From Planctomycetota bacterium (GTDB taxonomy: Bacteria > Planctomycetota > Phycisphaerae > WQYP01), in NCBI GenBank assembly GCA_021798635.1, contig JAJZGH010000004.1, positions 1 through 42,248 on the forward strand: 42,248 nt of DNA. The letters are read 5' to 3'. The notes under the pieces were generated by a model. The model was not told the DNA's origin and made no database searches. It worked only from the letters and a program-made list of their open reading frames with translations. Positions 14,832 through 24,476 of this stretch are shown here, piece by piece (the stretch's first letter is position 1; each line of letters begins with the position of its first letter). Position numbers and translations under genes: made by a program.

Positions 14832-17189
14832 ATGCAGTCAAGCTGTCCAATGTTTTTCGCTTGGGTAGGCCGCGCCGTGGGCGTTGGCATTTTCCTGATA
14901 CTGGCGGTTGGCGGCATGGCGCACGGTGCGGATTTAGCTGCGCTGGTGAATCCTTTTGTGGGAACGGCCGCAGGCGGTGATACGTACCCTGGCGCTACAG
15001 TACCCTTTGGTATGGTAGCACTAAGTCCCGACATGCAAAATGGCTACTACACCTATCAGCAAAACAAAATCGTTGGTTTTAGCACGACGCACTTGAGCGG
15101 GGCTGGATGCCCAAGCGACGGTGATGTTTTTTTCACCGCCACCACCGGGCCGGTGCGTGTTCAGCCCAAGAATTACTGCTTCACATTCAGCCACCAAAGG
15201 GAGGGCGCATCCCCTGGTTACTATCGAGTGTTTATGAAAACATGGGGTATCAAAGCCCAGTTGACTGCAACCACACGTTGTGGCATGGCAAAATTTACGT
15301 TTCCAGCAGGCCGCCCGGCCAACGTGCTGATCCCCATCAGCCATACGGTTACCGGCACCGTAGCCTCGAACATTCATATACTCGATAACCGCACCATAAC
15401 CGGATCAGTTACGAGCCTGACGTTCTGTAATACAAACCGGCCCTATACGGTTTATTTCGTAATGAAATTCAACCGCCCTTTCAAATCCTTCGGGGTCTGG
15501 AAGGGCCGCACCGTAGTGCAGGAAAAGCACAATATGATGCAGGCCAGCGGCAATGGAAGGCTGGTAAAAAGCAGTCAGCCCGGGGATCTGCGCATCAGAG
15601 ACGTACGTTTGGCCGGCGCGCCAATCGGAGCGTATACGAGTTGGCCTGCGGTCAACTACGCACGAGTTTTAGAAGTTCGCATTGGAATATCCTACGTCAG
15701 TGTGGGCGGCGCGGAGAAAAACTTGGCGGCGGAAATTCCACGTTGTAATTTCAGCGCCGTTCACTCGCAAGCCCATGCCCGCTGGAACAAGGCGCTCGCA
15801 GTGATTACCGTGCATGGCGGTACTTTAAATCGCCGGAAGATTTTCTATACAGCACTTTATCACGCCCTGCTGCTACCGAATGTGTTTGATGACGTGGATG
15901 GCAGGTACATCGGCTATGACAATAAAATTCATCATGTACCGGCGGGCCACCGCCATATTTACGCGAATTGGTCCGGTTGGGACATCTACCGCAGTGAAAT
16001 GCCGCTGTTGACGATCACTGAACCGCAACGGGCGCAGGACATGGCGCAATCGGTGGTGGAGATGGCCAAACAACTTGGGTACATAGACCGCTGGCCGGAG
16101 GCCAACCGCCCCACGGGATGCATGAATGGCCATCCGCTAACGAACTGCCTTGTGGAAATATGGCAGGCAGGTCTGCACCATTTCGACATAAAAGCAGCTT
16201 ACCGGGCTATGATACAACAGTGTTTCCCCAATTATCTTAGGGGTCATGCAGACCTGACGGACCAAGGAGCTTATCAGGATGTAGGGTATCAGCGTTATGG
16301 TGTAATTTCACCCGCGGATGCCAACGTGGCATCCGCAGAGGAAAACGACATCGCTTTTTCGGCTCTGGGGCATCTGGCGCGGGGGCTTGGAAAAAAACGG
16401 GATGCCGATGTGCTGTTTGGTGACGCGTTGCAGTATACCTCTATGTATAATCCCACAACAAAGTTCATGCAGAGGCGTAACTCCCAAGGGGCTTGGATGC
16501 CCTTGAACAAGAACGCCCGCGACGCCTACAACTACCAATTCTACTGCGAAGGTTCGGCATGGGAATACGATTGGCTAGTTCCCGAAGATATGTATGGACT
16601 CATCGAACTAATGGGCGGAAACAAGGGCTTTTCCGCGCGGTTGCAGCGGTTCTTCGCGGACGGTCATTACGACCCAACCAACGAGCCGGATGTACAGTCA
16701 CCCTTCCTCTTTGACTATTGCCGCCAGCCATGGCGCAGCCAATATTGGGTAGCCACCAATGCCGACACCTCTTATAGGGATACTCCGAACGGCTTGGCGT
16801 GGAGCAAACTTATGGGCACGGGCAACGACGACTGCGGCGAAATGTCGGCGTGGTATGTGTTATCGCAGATCGGGCTGTATCAGGTGGACCCCAGCCATCC
16901 GGATTTTGAAATCACCACGCCGCGCTTCCCAAAAATCACCATCTACCTGCAATCACCACATCCCGGCAAAACCTTCATAATTGCCACGCCCAACGGCGGC
17001 GGCAAAAATAGGTACATCCAATCCGCAACATTGGACGGGACACCACTTAGCAAACCGTGGCTGCCGGAGCGCATGGTATTTCAAGGTGGCATCTGGAATG
17101 TGATAGCCGGAACCGCACCCAATAAGAACTGGGGAGCGGCACACGGTGATGGGCCGCCGTCGTTGTCGGGAGGACCGGTGAAGTGGTAA
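14832..17189 (+). CDS. GH92 alpha-mannosidase, secreted
   Basis: The 785-residue protein has an N-terminal signal sequence (hydrophobic stretch about 15-32, AHG-A cleavage) and full-length GH92 sequence. The N-terminal beta-domain shows LVNPFVGTAAGGDTYPGATV and GFSTTHLSGAGCP. The helical catalytic domain shows WSGWDIYRSEMPLL, WPEANRPTGCMNG and GNDDCGEMSAWYVLSQIG (about 664-681), where the two Asp are the expected general base region. GH92 enzymes are calcium-dependent exo-acting inverting alpha-mannosidases. GCAGGAG lies 8 bp before the ATG. It follows the GH42-like gene by about 100 bp and precedes an alpha-galactosidase, suggesting attack on a mannose- and galactose-containing glycan. Confidence 0.93.
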   Translation: MQSSCPMFFAWVGRAVGVGIFLILAVGGMAHGADLAALVNPFVGTAAGGDTYPGATVPFGMVALSPDMQNGYYTYQQNKIVGFSTTHLSGAGCPSDGDVFFTATTGPVRVQPKNYCFTFSHQREGASPGYYRVFMKTWGIKAQLTATTRCGMAKFTFPAGRPANVLIPISHTVTGTVASNIHILDNRTITGSVTSLTFCNTNRPYTVYFVMKFNRPFKSFGVWKGRTVVQEKHNMMQASGNGRLVKSSQPGDLRIRDVRLAGAPIGAYTSWPAVNYARVLEVRIGISYVSVGGAEKNLAAEIPRCNFSAVHSQAHARWNKALAVITVHGGTLNRRKIFYTALYHALLLPNVFDDVDGRYIGYDNKIHHVPAGHRHIYANWSGWDIYRSEMPLLTITEPQRAQDMAQSVVEMAKQLGYIDRWPEANRPTGCMNGHPLTNCLVEIWQAGLHHFDIKAAYRAMIQQCFPNYLRGHADLTDQGAYQDVGYQRYGVISPADANVASAEENDIAFSALGHLARGLGKKRDADVLFGDALQYTSMYNPTTKFMQRRNSQGAWMPLNKNARDAYNYQFYCEGSAWEYDWLVPEDMYGLIELMGGNKGFSARLQRFFADGHYDPTNEPDVQSPFLFDYCRQPWRSQYWVATNADTSYRDTPNGLAWSKLMGTGNDDCGEMSAWYVLSQIGLYQVDPSHPDFEITTPRFPKITIYLQSPHPGKTFIIATPNGGGKNRYIQSATLDGTPLSKPWLPERMVFQGGIWNVIAGTAPNKNWGAAHGDGPPSLSGGPVKW

Positions 17190-17513
17190 AGCCTTGCGAT
17201 GAAGAAATGCGGATACGCGTAATTAAAACGACCTAATGGTGCAAGTAACGTTTGTATTTATTGGACAATATCATGAAAACTTGTCTTGCTGGCAACGCGG
17301 TGTAAAGTGAACGAACTGCGCGAAACATATTTTTTTTACTGCCCTTAGCGACCACGTTTGTAGCTTGTTGCTGCATTTTTGGACGTAAGCAATCGTCCGT
17401 GGAATGAGATGGGTAAAAAGTACCGCAACCGCTCATGCTGTAAGGCCGGTGTGGTATTCTGACATTATTAAGCTATCGCCAGGGGACCTTGCCGACCGCA
17501 ATAGGAGCTACCG
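17190..17513. other. Intergenic region before the GH36 gene
   Basis: About 320 bases without a supported gene. A run of eight T (near 17330) and the sequence ATCATGAAAAC (near 17271) were seen. The latter resembles half of the operator at 1346 but has no second half 21 bp on. No convincing -35/-10 pair was found. Confidence 0.45.
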
Positions 17514-20108
17514 ATGCCGAGATTTAGTCGTCGTGTATTTTTGATGATGATGTCCCAAGCGGCAACTGCCACAGTTGCCGTTAATATGTTGCATGAGCCA
17601 GGATTGTGGGGGCAAAACGCCTCGCGGGATCCGCTCCGGCGCGAGCCGCACGGCGGCAATTCGGGCGAGGCTTTATCGCGTATGAAATCGTGGTTACTCG
17701 ACGCAAAAAGTGTTGCGCCGGTCAAGAATCATCGGCTTCTAACCCAGATTGGCAAGGTTCACACATGGGTGCGGTCTTCATTCCAGATATCGCCCGACGC
17801 CAGGCCCCCGGCTAACGCTGAAGAGCGCAATAAAGTTTCATGCCAGGCATTGGTTATTGCGGCAGGAAAGTCCATATCTCTGCGCTTGCCCGAGACAGGG
17901 ATTCGGCTGGCGGCGCTTGCCCAAGTGAACCATGGTGCCATGCCGGGCAGCGGTGCGGTTCTCGTGGTGCAGGCGAATGGCCGGGAAATATTCCGATCCG
18001 AAGCGTTGGACGCGGGCCAGCCGCCAGTTCCGATTCAAGTTGACCTGGAAAAAGCGCGTGAGTTTTCCTTGAGCGTGGCCCGGCCAGCGGGAAAATTGCT
18101 AGCTGCGGATATCCTTGAAGTCACCTTACCCAAGGTGACACTGACCAATGGACGCGTGCTTCCACTTGGCCAAACATCCGAGGGTCCGGATCTAACAGTA
18201 CTTTCGGCCGCCGCCGCTCCCTTTTCATTTCAATACCAGGGGCGGGATGTGCGGACTGAAATTGATTCATGGCGACGGCTGGTGCGCGTAACGGATGAAA
18301 CCGGCTGGACGCGATACGAGATATCATATACCGACCCGGCCACACAACTGGAGGCTCGGTGCGACGTGAAGGTATACAAAGACTTTCCGGCGGTGAATTG
18401 GGTGCTGAGATTAACCAACCGTGGATCGGCCGATACGCCGCTGCTGGAAAACATCCTTCCGCTGGATTTAAATCTGGTGATCCCTGAGGGCGGAGACTAC
18501 ATTCTTCACCACTCCAATGGAAGCACCATGAGCCCGCTGGATTTTCTGCCGATGGCGACACCCATAGGGGCTAACGACCGGATAGTACTGGCACCGAACG
18601 GCGGCCGGTCATCCGACTCGGTTCTGCCTTTTTTTAATTTACAGTGGCGGGGCGGCGGCGTGGCGGGGGCCATCGGTTGGACGGGGCAATGGTCCATGCG
18701 TCTCCAAAATGACCGACATCGATGCGGCTCGCTTCAAGCGGGGCAGCAAACAACGCGGTTGAAATTGCACCCTGGCGAGAGCATTCGCACTCCGAGCATT
18801 GCGCTGGTTCCTTGGCGAGGGGACTCCGCTGTTTCAGGGAGTAATCTGCTGCGGCGGTTACTGCTGGCACACGTTGTAGCGCGAATAGATGACAAAATTG
18901 CCGTGCCACCAGTTTCAATGTGGCAGCTATCCTTCGTTGGTGGCAACCAAACTCTAAATGATGTCAACGAGGAAAATCAACTGGCGGCAATTGAACAAAT
19001 TGCTGAAAACCATTTTGGCACAGAAGTATTCTGGCTGGATGCGGGCTGGATGGCTGGCGGTGGGTGGTGGGGCGGCGTGGGCAACTGGACCGCCGACAAA
19101 AAAAAATTTCCAAACGGCCTTAAGCCAGTGGCGGATGCCGCGAATAAGCAGGGGATGCAGTTTTTATTGTGGTTTGAGCCCGAACGAGTCATTGCGAAGA
19201 CGCAGGTGGCGGAGGAACATCCGGAGTGGGTAATGCATAACGCCGCCTTTGGCATCCAGGGACTTTTTGCTTTGGGCAATCCGGATGCTCGGCGATGGAT
19301 GACTCAGTTGCTTTCCAATCGAATCAGAGAATGGAATATCGGAATCCTGCGGCACGATTTCAACATCACGCCGTTGCCGTTTTGGAATCAGGCCGATAGG
19401 CCGGACCGCCAGGGAATAACGGAAATACGGTATATTGAAGGACTCTATGCGATGTGGGACGAACTGCGAAGCCGCTTTCCGCGGCTGGCTATTGATTGTT
19501 GCGCCAGCGGTGGCCGACGAATTGATCTTGAATCGATACAACGATGTTTCTACCTCTGGCGCAGCGACGTGATGTGCTTGGACCAGCCCAACGCTACATA
19601 TTGCCAGGCAGAGAGCTCAGGGCTTAATAGATACGTCCCCACGAACGGGGGGGCTACGGGGAATGCGAATGTTGATGTCTACGATTTTCGCAGTTCCGCG
19701 ACGGCCGGGGTTGTCCTTTATATCCCGCAAACCCCGCAACAGGTACAATTGATCCGTGAGGCGATCGCGGAATTAAAAATGCTTCGTCCACTATACTTGG
19801 GAGATTATTACCCGCTGACGCGAACCGGGATCGATAACACACAATGGGAAGCTTGGCAGTTTGACCGGCCAGAAACGGGCATGGGATTCGTCATGTATTT
19901 TCGACGCCCAAAATGCCCCGGAACTCTGGTACGCCTTGAACTTAAAAACCTAATCCAAGGTGCTTTGTACAAGGTCGCTTGGAAAGACTCCACCTTCCGA
20001 TTCGCGGGAACGCGGGTAATGACTGGCCGGGAACTCACCCATTTTCCGGCCGTTATTAAGCATCCACGAGGTACCGGTCTCCTTATCTACCAGCGAACGC
20101 ATTCTTAA
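17514..20108 (+). CDS. GH36 alpha-galactosidase, Tat-exported, with N-terminal NPCBM-like domain
   Basis: The 864-residue protein begins MPRFSRRVFLMMM, a twin-arginine-like signal. Residues about 45-200 resemble an NPCBM carbohydrate-binding domain. The GH36/melibiase core follows, with FWLDAGWM, LLWFEPERV, the nucleophile Asp615 (LRHDFN), CCASGGRRIDL and the acid/base Asp685 (WRSDV). These enzymes release terminal alpha-galactose by a retaining mechanism. All catalytic motifs are intact and the length is usual for the NPCBM-containing subgroup. It stands about 320 bp after the mannosidase and may have its own promoter. With GH92 and the GH42-like protein it suggests exported degradation of galactose-decorated, mannose-containing glycans. 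Confidence 0.93.
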   Translation: MPRFSRRVFLMMMSQAATATVAVNMLHEPGLWGQNASRDPLRREPHGGNSGEALSRMKSWLLDAKSVAPVKNHRLLTQIGKVHTWVRSSFQISPDARPPANAEERNKVSCQALVIAAGKSISLRLPETGIRLAALAQVNHGAMPGSGAVLVVQANGREIFRSEALDAGQPPVPIQVDLEKAREFSLSVARPAGKLLAADILEVTLPKVTLTNGRVLPLGQTSEGPDLTVLSAAAAPFSFQYQGRDVRTEIDSWRRLVRVTDETGWTRYEISYTDPATQLEARCDVKVYKDFPAVNWVLRLTNRGSADTPLLENILPLDLNLVIPEGGDYILHHSNGSTMSPLDFLPMATPIGANDRIVLAPNGGRSSDSVLPFFNLQWRGGGVAGAIGWTGQWSMRLQNDRHRCGSLQAGQQTTRLKLHPGESIRTPSIALVPWRGDSAVSGSNLLRRLLLAHVVARIDDKIAVPPVSMWQLSFVGGNQTLNDVNEENQLAAIEQIAENHFGTEVFWLDAGWMAGGGWWGGVGNWTADKKKFPNGLKPVADAANKQGMQFLLWFEPERVIAKTQVAEEHPEWVMHNAAFGIQGLFALGNPDARRWMTQLLSNRIREWNIGILRHDFNITPLPFWNQADRPDRQGITEIRYIEGLYAMWDELRSRFPRLAIDCCASGGRRIDLESIQRCFYLWRSDVMCLDQPNATYCQAESSGLNRYVPTNGGATGNANVDVYDFRSSATAGVVLYIPQTPQQVQLIREAIAELKMLRPLYLGDYYPLTRTGIDNTQWEAWQFDRPETGMGFVMYFRRPKCPGTLVRLELKNLIQGALYKVAWKDSTFRFAGTRVMTGRELTHFPAVIKHPRGTGLLIYQRTHS

Positions 20109-20768
20109 TTGCTGCCGTGCTCAAAGCGGACTCTTCGATACGATGCAGTGGTTTATACCGGGATAATGCCCAGCAAAATCAATAGGTTTTTGCGTCTTGC
20201 AGGCAGCTTTTGCCTGGTGGCTGCAATAACGCCACGGTGCGGAAGCGGTGCCGGCCTGAACCAATTGCGTCCGGCACCGCGCGCCGCCGGCGATTCCGCA
20301 GCCAAAACGGCTTGGTAAGTTGTCGCGTGGGTGCGTGCGTTGACCATGCCCAAGAGTAAACCACACAACACGCGCCAGCGCAAAAGTCGCAAATGAGACC
20401 GGGCTATTTTAGTTCCGGACGCCACAGGCCCGAAGCTCGCGGCACCGGGCTGCCACCTGGGGAGATGACGCAGGGCACGGTAATTTCAGCGGGATGGTCA
20501 TCAATCATGCTGTGACGGTGCATGTTATTCAGCCTCTGTGGCTGATATTTTGCGATTATTGGCTTATTAGAGCATTTAACAGTAAGAAGACGGTGTATCG
20601 GCAACGTCGGCTGGGGCATTTGGGATATGCTTGACCGCTGATCGTTGCGGCGATAATTTCCATACAACAAATCCTTGGCTCGGACGTTATACTAACGATA
20701 GGAAATACACCGGTCTGAGGCCCTGCTGGACCACAGGCCAAGTGCATCAATGTTTCGGGGTGTCCACG
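20109..20768. other. 660-base region without a supported gene
   Basis: Short frames occur on both strands, including a 50-codon lipoprotein-like frame (20167-20319, plus), a 16-codon very basic frame (20346-20396, plus) and an 88-codon minus-strand frame (20404-20670). None has a family signature or clear ribosome-binding site. AGGCA-GCTTT-TGCCT near 20203-20217 can form a stem after the GH36 gene. TATACT near 20685 is a possible -10 box for the next gene. Confidence 0.4.
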
Positions 20769-23700
20769 ATGACCGCCATAAATCCCGCCGGGGCGCTACC
20801 TGAAGACTTTCATCACATCCTCCAGAAGTTGGAGGAAGCGGGCAACCGGTTGCGCGTTGCCATGTTCGTCGGAGCGCTGGCGCGGTTCGCAGCGCTGGTC
20901 GTACCTGTAACAATCGGGGCGCTATTCTTAGCGGGCATCACAGGATCTCATGTTGGGGCATGGTTGGTGTGGCTGCTGCTGGCAGCTATTCCGCTGGCCA
21001 TCGTAGTGGGATACTGGTGGTTCCTGCATGAGATGGTCTGGAAGCGACCAGCCTATGGGCAGATCGCCCGGTGGGTTGAGGAGCAGGCCGCCGCTCAGGA
21101 GTTACCGCTGGACAATCATTTTATCAATGCCGTTCTTCTGGCGGATGAGTTTGAAAAACTTCCACCGGCCGCCGCAGGCCGCACTGATACCCGCGGCGTG
21201 CTGATCCCGCAGGTGCTTAAGGAAATCAGCAGCAGCATTGAAACGCATCAACTTTCACAGATCGCGCCATGGCGACAGCAACGCAACGTATGCCTCCGCG
21301 CCGGCGTGATTATCCTGATCTGTGCCTTGCTGACGCTGCTTTTTCACAGTCAGATGTCCCACGGCTTGGCGGTCCTTTCAGCGCCGGGTCGGTTTGTTCC
21401 CATGCAGGGCGCCGCGCAGATTGTCGATGTGCAGCCGGGTAACGAAACCGTTCTGGCCGGGGAGCCGGTGGATTTCATGGCCCGTATTAATACCCCGGGC
21501 CACAAACTTGTCCCCACCACGTTATTTCTGCACTTCAAAAGCGGCGTACGGAAGAAAGTGGCCATGGTAGCCTTTGGCCGCAATAATAGCACATTCCGCT
21601 TTCATCTCGGAAGCGTGGCGGAGAATTTAACGTATATGGTCCAAGCCGCCGGAACGCAAAGCCAGAAATATCATCTGACCGTGCTACCGAAAATCACTTT
21701 AAAGCAATATCAGATCCACATCACCGCCCCCGCCTATACCCAGGTAGCACCCCAGACCATCACGCTTGCCGGGAAGGTATTTAACGCAGCTTCCGCATCC
21801 GCGACGGCTCCCTTCGGCAGCAAAATCACGCTGACCGCAACACTGGATCACACGGTGATTGGTGCCTCGGCGTTGGTGGAAATGCGTGGTGGCAAAATAA
21901 TTTCAGCGACCAGCGATAATCAGAAAACATTTTCCCTGTCCTGGATTGCGGATCAGACCGTGCATTATAACTGGCTGATTAATGACTCACACGGCAACGC
22001 CCTGCAGCGCTTTCCGGCATCTTCAACATCGGCACCCGACAGGCTTGTAATTCGTGTCACGCCTGATGCTCCGCCCATGGTGCATGTTCTGGTGCCCCAC
22101 AAAGATATCTTTGCACTTCCCGGCGCGACCATTGCCATGGAGGCCAAGGCCACCGATGACTATGGCCTGACCGCTATGACCTTGGAAACCGCTGTTGATG
22201 GCGGCAAATTTACCGCTTTGAGCCAATGGCAGATTTCGAATGCGGAAAACGGCAAACCCGCCACGGCTTCCACCATTCGCGAATTATTCATACTGCCCGC
22301 CAATAAATATCATCTTGGCCAAAGCGTACACTACCGCTTTACAGCCACAGATAATCGGCAGATCACCATCGGCCAGGCAAACTACGGTCCGCAGACCACG
22401 TTGGGACGCACCTATACCATCAAGCTGCAAAGCTCCGCAACCTCCGCCATCAATAGCAGCCGCTGGGCCCGCTTGGAACAGCGGCTGGAAAAAATGTTGG
22501 CGCAGCAGCAGGGATTAATTGTTCTGGCCAACGGCATCCATTTGTTGCCGCCGCTGACGACCGTCCATAAAACCGCCTCAGCGGTGGCCGGCGGTCAGCG
22601 AAATCTGCGGCAATATATGGATAGCACGTACAAACATTTCCCGTTCATCCATTCCATGGACACCATCCAGCAGGCGCTGCACGTTATTGTGCATGGAGAC
22701 GCAACGCAGGCTGTCGCCCGTGCCGATGACCTGGGCTTGGTGTCTGACGCTGGGGCCGTGACGTTGGAATTTAACAAGCTTCACACGCATGAACTTAATA
22801 TCCTCAATGCAATTAAAGCCTTGCTGGCCATGGCCGGTGCCAAAGCCGGCGGCGTGGATTCTGTGGTGTCGCATCAGGGCACAAATTTCCCCGACCAAGG
22901 CCGGGAACAATGGCGACAACTGGCACTGGCGCTAAAGAAATTGGAAAAGCAGCAGCGCGGTGTAATGAACACATCCATGAAATTGGCGCAAAAACCCATC
23001 AATCAATTTGACGCCAAAGATAAAAAGGAATTGCTTAAAGCCCAGGCCATGGAAGATAAATGGTCCAAATTCCTCAACCAGAAACTGGTCAATATGAGCA
23101 ACCTTACTGAGCAGGATCAGGCCAATGCGTCGTTAAAAGATGATCTCGCCCAGATGAACGTGGATTTAGCGATGGCAAAAGGAGCCTTGGCGGCCAAAGC
23201 CATGAAGATCGCCACGCCGCTGGAACAGGAAGGATTGGAAGATGCCAAGAAGCTATCTTCCAATATTGAAAAATGGCTCCTTCAAAAGCCCGATACCTAC
23301 AAATGGGAAATGGAAGAACCCGTCACCCAAAATGATGTCCCCGCTCCGCCGCTGCCTGCACAGCTTTCCGACATGATCGGCAAGCTGCTGCAACACGAAG
23401 AAGATCTTACCAGCGATATGGAATCTCTGGGCAGTAAATGGAACGATTCAATGAACAAAGGCTTGGGTTGGGGCGCTCTCGACGGCCCCATCAGCGATAT
23501 GAGTGCCCAGGGCGTCACTGGCAATACCATGCCCAAAAATGATGAAATCCAGGGCCGCAGCGGCTCGGGGCGTGAAGGCCGGGCCAGTGGAGAAATGGTG
23601 GGTGCCACCGCCACCGATAAAGGCGGCCGCCGCACGCCCACGCGGTTAACCGGTGATCAATTCAGCTCCGGCCAGATAAAAGATTCCTCCAAGCAGCCGC

Positions 23701-24152
23701 CGGGCGGCGCTACCGGCGGCGGAAAAGCGTCTGGTTACGGCGGTGCCGGACTGGAAGGCCCCGCCCCGCTGAGTATGCAAAAAGATATTAAGCGCATGGC
23801 CGGAATTCAGGCACAACTGATGAATCAGACCGATCGCCTGCGCATTCAATTACGGGCCGCGGGTTTTAACAATTTCAAACTCATAGAATCCGCTGTGCTT
23901 ATGCAGGATGCACAACAAGCCATGCACGCCTACCATTATCATACTGCCCTGCTGTATCAGAAATTAGCCAATCAAAGCCTCAATACCGCCAAGGTCATTA
24001 ACCAGGCTGAATCACGATTAACCTTGGACAACTCAACGGTCGGCCACAAGACGCTGCATAAACTTTCGGACTCCATGCTCGGTGCCATGCCCAAAGGCTA
24101 TGCCGATCCGGTGAAAGCCTATTTTGAAAAGCTCTCGCAATCTTCCAAGTAA
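20769..24152 (+). CDS. Large DUF4175-like membrane-anchored protein
   Basis: From the ATG at 20769 the product has 1127 residues. Two hydrophobic segments lie near residues 32-82 and a third near 168-188. A large extracytoplasmic-type region follows, with beta-sandwich stretches (VDVQPGNETVLAGEPV; PDAPPMVHVLVP then TDDYGLTAMTLE) typical of DUF4175 and related planctomycete proteins. The rest is a long Gln/Lys/Ala-rich helical region (about 570-880), a Gly/Ser-rich linker and a final helical part. The upstream extension to 20631 has Cys/Trp-rich, non-family sequence and was rejected. Relatives are often next to MoxR/BatA-type genes, but none is here. No enzymatic function is known; a structural or envelope role is possible. 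Confidence 0.7.
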   Translation: MTAINPAGALPEDFHHILQKLEEAGNRLRVAMFVGALARFAALVVPVTIGALFLAGITGSHVGAWLVWLLLAAIPLAIVVGYWWFLHEMVWKRPAYGQIARWVEEQAAAQELPLDNHFINAVLLADEFEKLPPAAAGRTDTRGVLIPQVLKEISSSIETHQLSQIAPWRQQRNVCLRAGVIILICALLTLLFHSQMSHGLAVLSAPGRFVPMQGAAQIVDVQPGNETVLAGEPVDFMARINTPGHKLVPTTLFLHFKSGVRKKVAMVAFGRNNSTFRFHLGSVAENLTYMVQAAGTQSQKYHLTVLPKITLKQYQIHITAPAYTQVAPQTITLAGKVFNAASASATAPFGSKITLTATLDHTVIGASALVEMRGGKIISATSDNQKTFSLSWIADQTVHYNWLINDSHGNALQRFPASSTSAPDRLVIRVTPDAPPMVHVLVPHKDIFALPGATIAMEAKATDDYGLTAMTLETAVDGGKFTALSQWQISNAENGKPATASTIRELFILPANKYHLGQSVHYRFTATDNRQITIGQANYGPQTTLGRTYTIKLQSSATSAINSSRWARLEQRLEKMLAQQQGLIVLANGIHLLPPLTTVHKTASAVAGGQRNLRQYMDSTYKHFPFIHSMDTIQQALHVIVHGDATQAVARADDLGLVSDAGAVTLEFNKLHTHELNILNAIKALLAMAGAKAGGVDSVVSHQGTNFPDQGREQWRQLALALKKLEKQQRGVMNTSMKLAQKPINQFDAKDKKELLKAQAMEDKWSKFLNQKLVNMSNLTEQDQANASLKDDLAQMNVDLAMAKGALAAKAMKIATPLEQEGLEDAKKLSSNIEKWLLQKPDTYKWEMEEPVTQNDVPAPPLPAQLSDMIGKLLQHEEDLTSDMESLGSKWNDSMNKGLGWGALDGPISDMSAQGVTGNTMPKNDEIQGRSGSGREGRASGEMVGATATDKGGRRTPTRLTGDQFSSGQIKDSSKQPPGGATGGGKASGYGGAGLEGPAPLSMQKDIKRMAGIQAQLMNQTDRLRIQLRAAGFNNFKLIESAVLMQDAQQAMHAYHYHTALLYQKLANQSLNTAKVINQAESRLTLDNSTVGHKTLHKLSDSMLGAMPKGYADPVKAYFEKLSQSSK

Positions 24153-24175
24153 AAAAAGACGCGGGCAATCCGCTT

Positions 24176-24204
24176 GCGGCACATTGCGACAATCACTGTG
24201 CCGC
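24176..24204 (+). terminator. Hairpin after the DUF4175-like gene (weak terminator candidate)
   Basis: GCGGCACA (24176-24183) and TGTGCCGC (24197-24204) are perfectly complementary around a 13-base loop, 23 bp after the stop. There is no T-run downstream, so a classical intrinsic terminator is not shown. Confidence 0.3.
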
Positions 24205-24284
24205 TGGATTTCCCTTCGCGCCCGCATGGCCATAGCGCTGCAATGCCGTGCGATGCGGTGTAATAAAGTCAATGATCGGGTGAC

Positions 24285-24326
24285 ATTTCTATTTCGGCTA
24301 AGCACGTTATATTTCTATTTCTTAGC
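24285..24326 (+). promoter_or_regulatory. Tandem repeat upstream of kduI (candidate operator)
   Basis: ATTTCTATTTC occurs at 24285-24295 and again at 24311-24321, 26 bp apart. GCTAAG (24297-24302) and CTTAGC (24321-24326) form an inverted repeat overlapping it. The element ends 22 bp before the candidate -35 box at 24349, a position suited to an activator. The regulator is unknown, and it differs from the 21-bp-spaced repeats at 1346 and 9487. Confidence 0.4.
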
Positions 24327-24348
24327 AACAAACAACCCCACCCAGCCA

Positions 24349-24376
24349 TTTACATTGCCTGAAAATCCTGTAATAT
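24349..24376 (+). promoter_or_regulatory. Candidate promoter of kduI
   Basis: TTTACA (24349-24354, five of six to the -35 consensus) and TAATAT (24371-24376, four of six) are separated by 16 bp. Transcription would start near 24383, leaving a leader of about 95 bases. Confidence 0.45.
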
Positions 24377-24476
24377 CCCTTGTGTGTCCACGAGCGGTAT
24401 TTTTAACCTGAGGCGATTTCTGTTGGTTTGACAGATGTCGCGTTTACTGTGTTGACCTTTATTTGGACTTGCCATC

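Larger units (their letters stand above)
24153..24476. other. Intergenic region before kduI
   Basis: About 320 bases with no supported gene. They contain a perfect 8-bp inverted repeat (24176-24204), a tandem repeat (24285-24321) and a good promoter candidate (24349-24376), all listed separately. Confidence 0.55.

Noticed and set aside
17271..17281. ATCATGAAAAC before the GH36 gene as a third operator
   Set aside because: It resembles one half-site, but no TTAYGRAAAA follows 21 bp downstream and the flanks do not align.
20631..20768. N-terminal extension of the DUF4175-like protein
   Set aside because: Cys/Trp/Arg-rich sequence unlike the family; the ATG at 20769 starts the recognisable protein just before its membrane segments.
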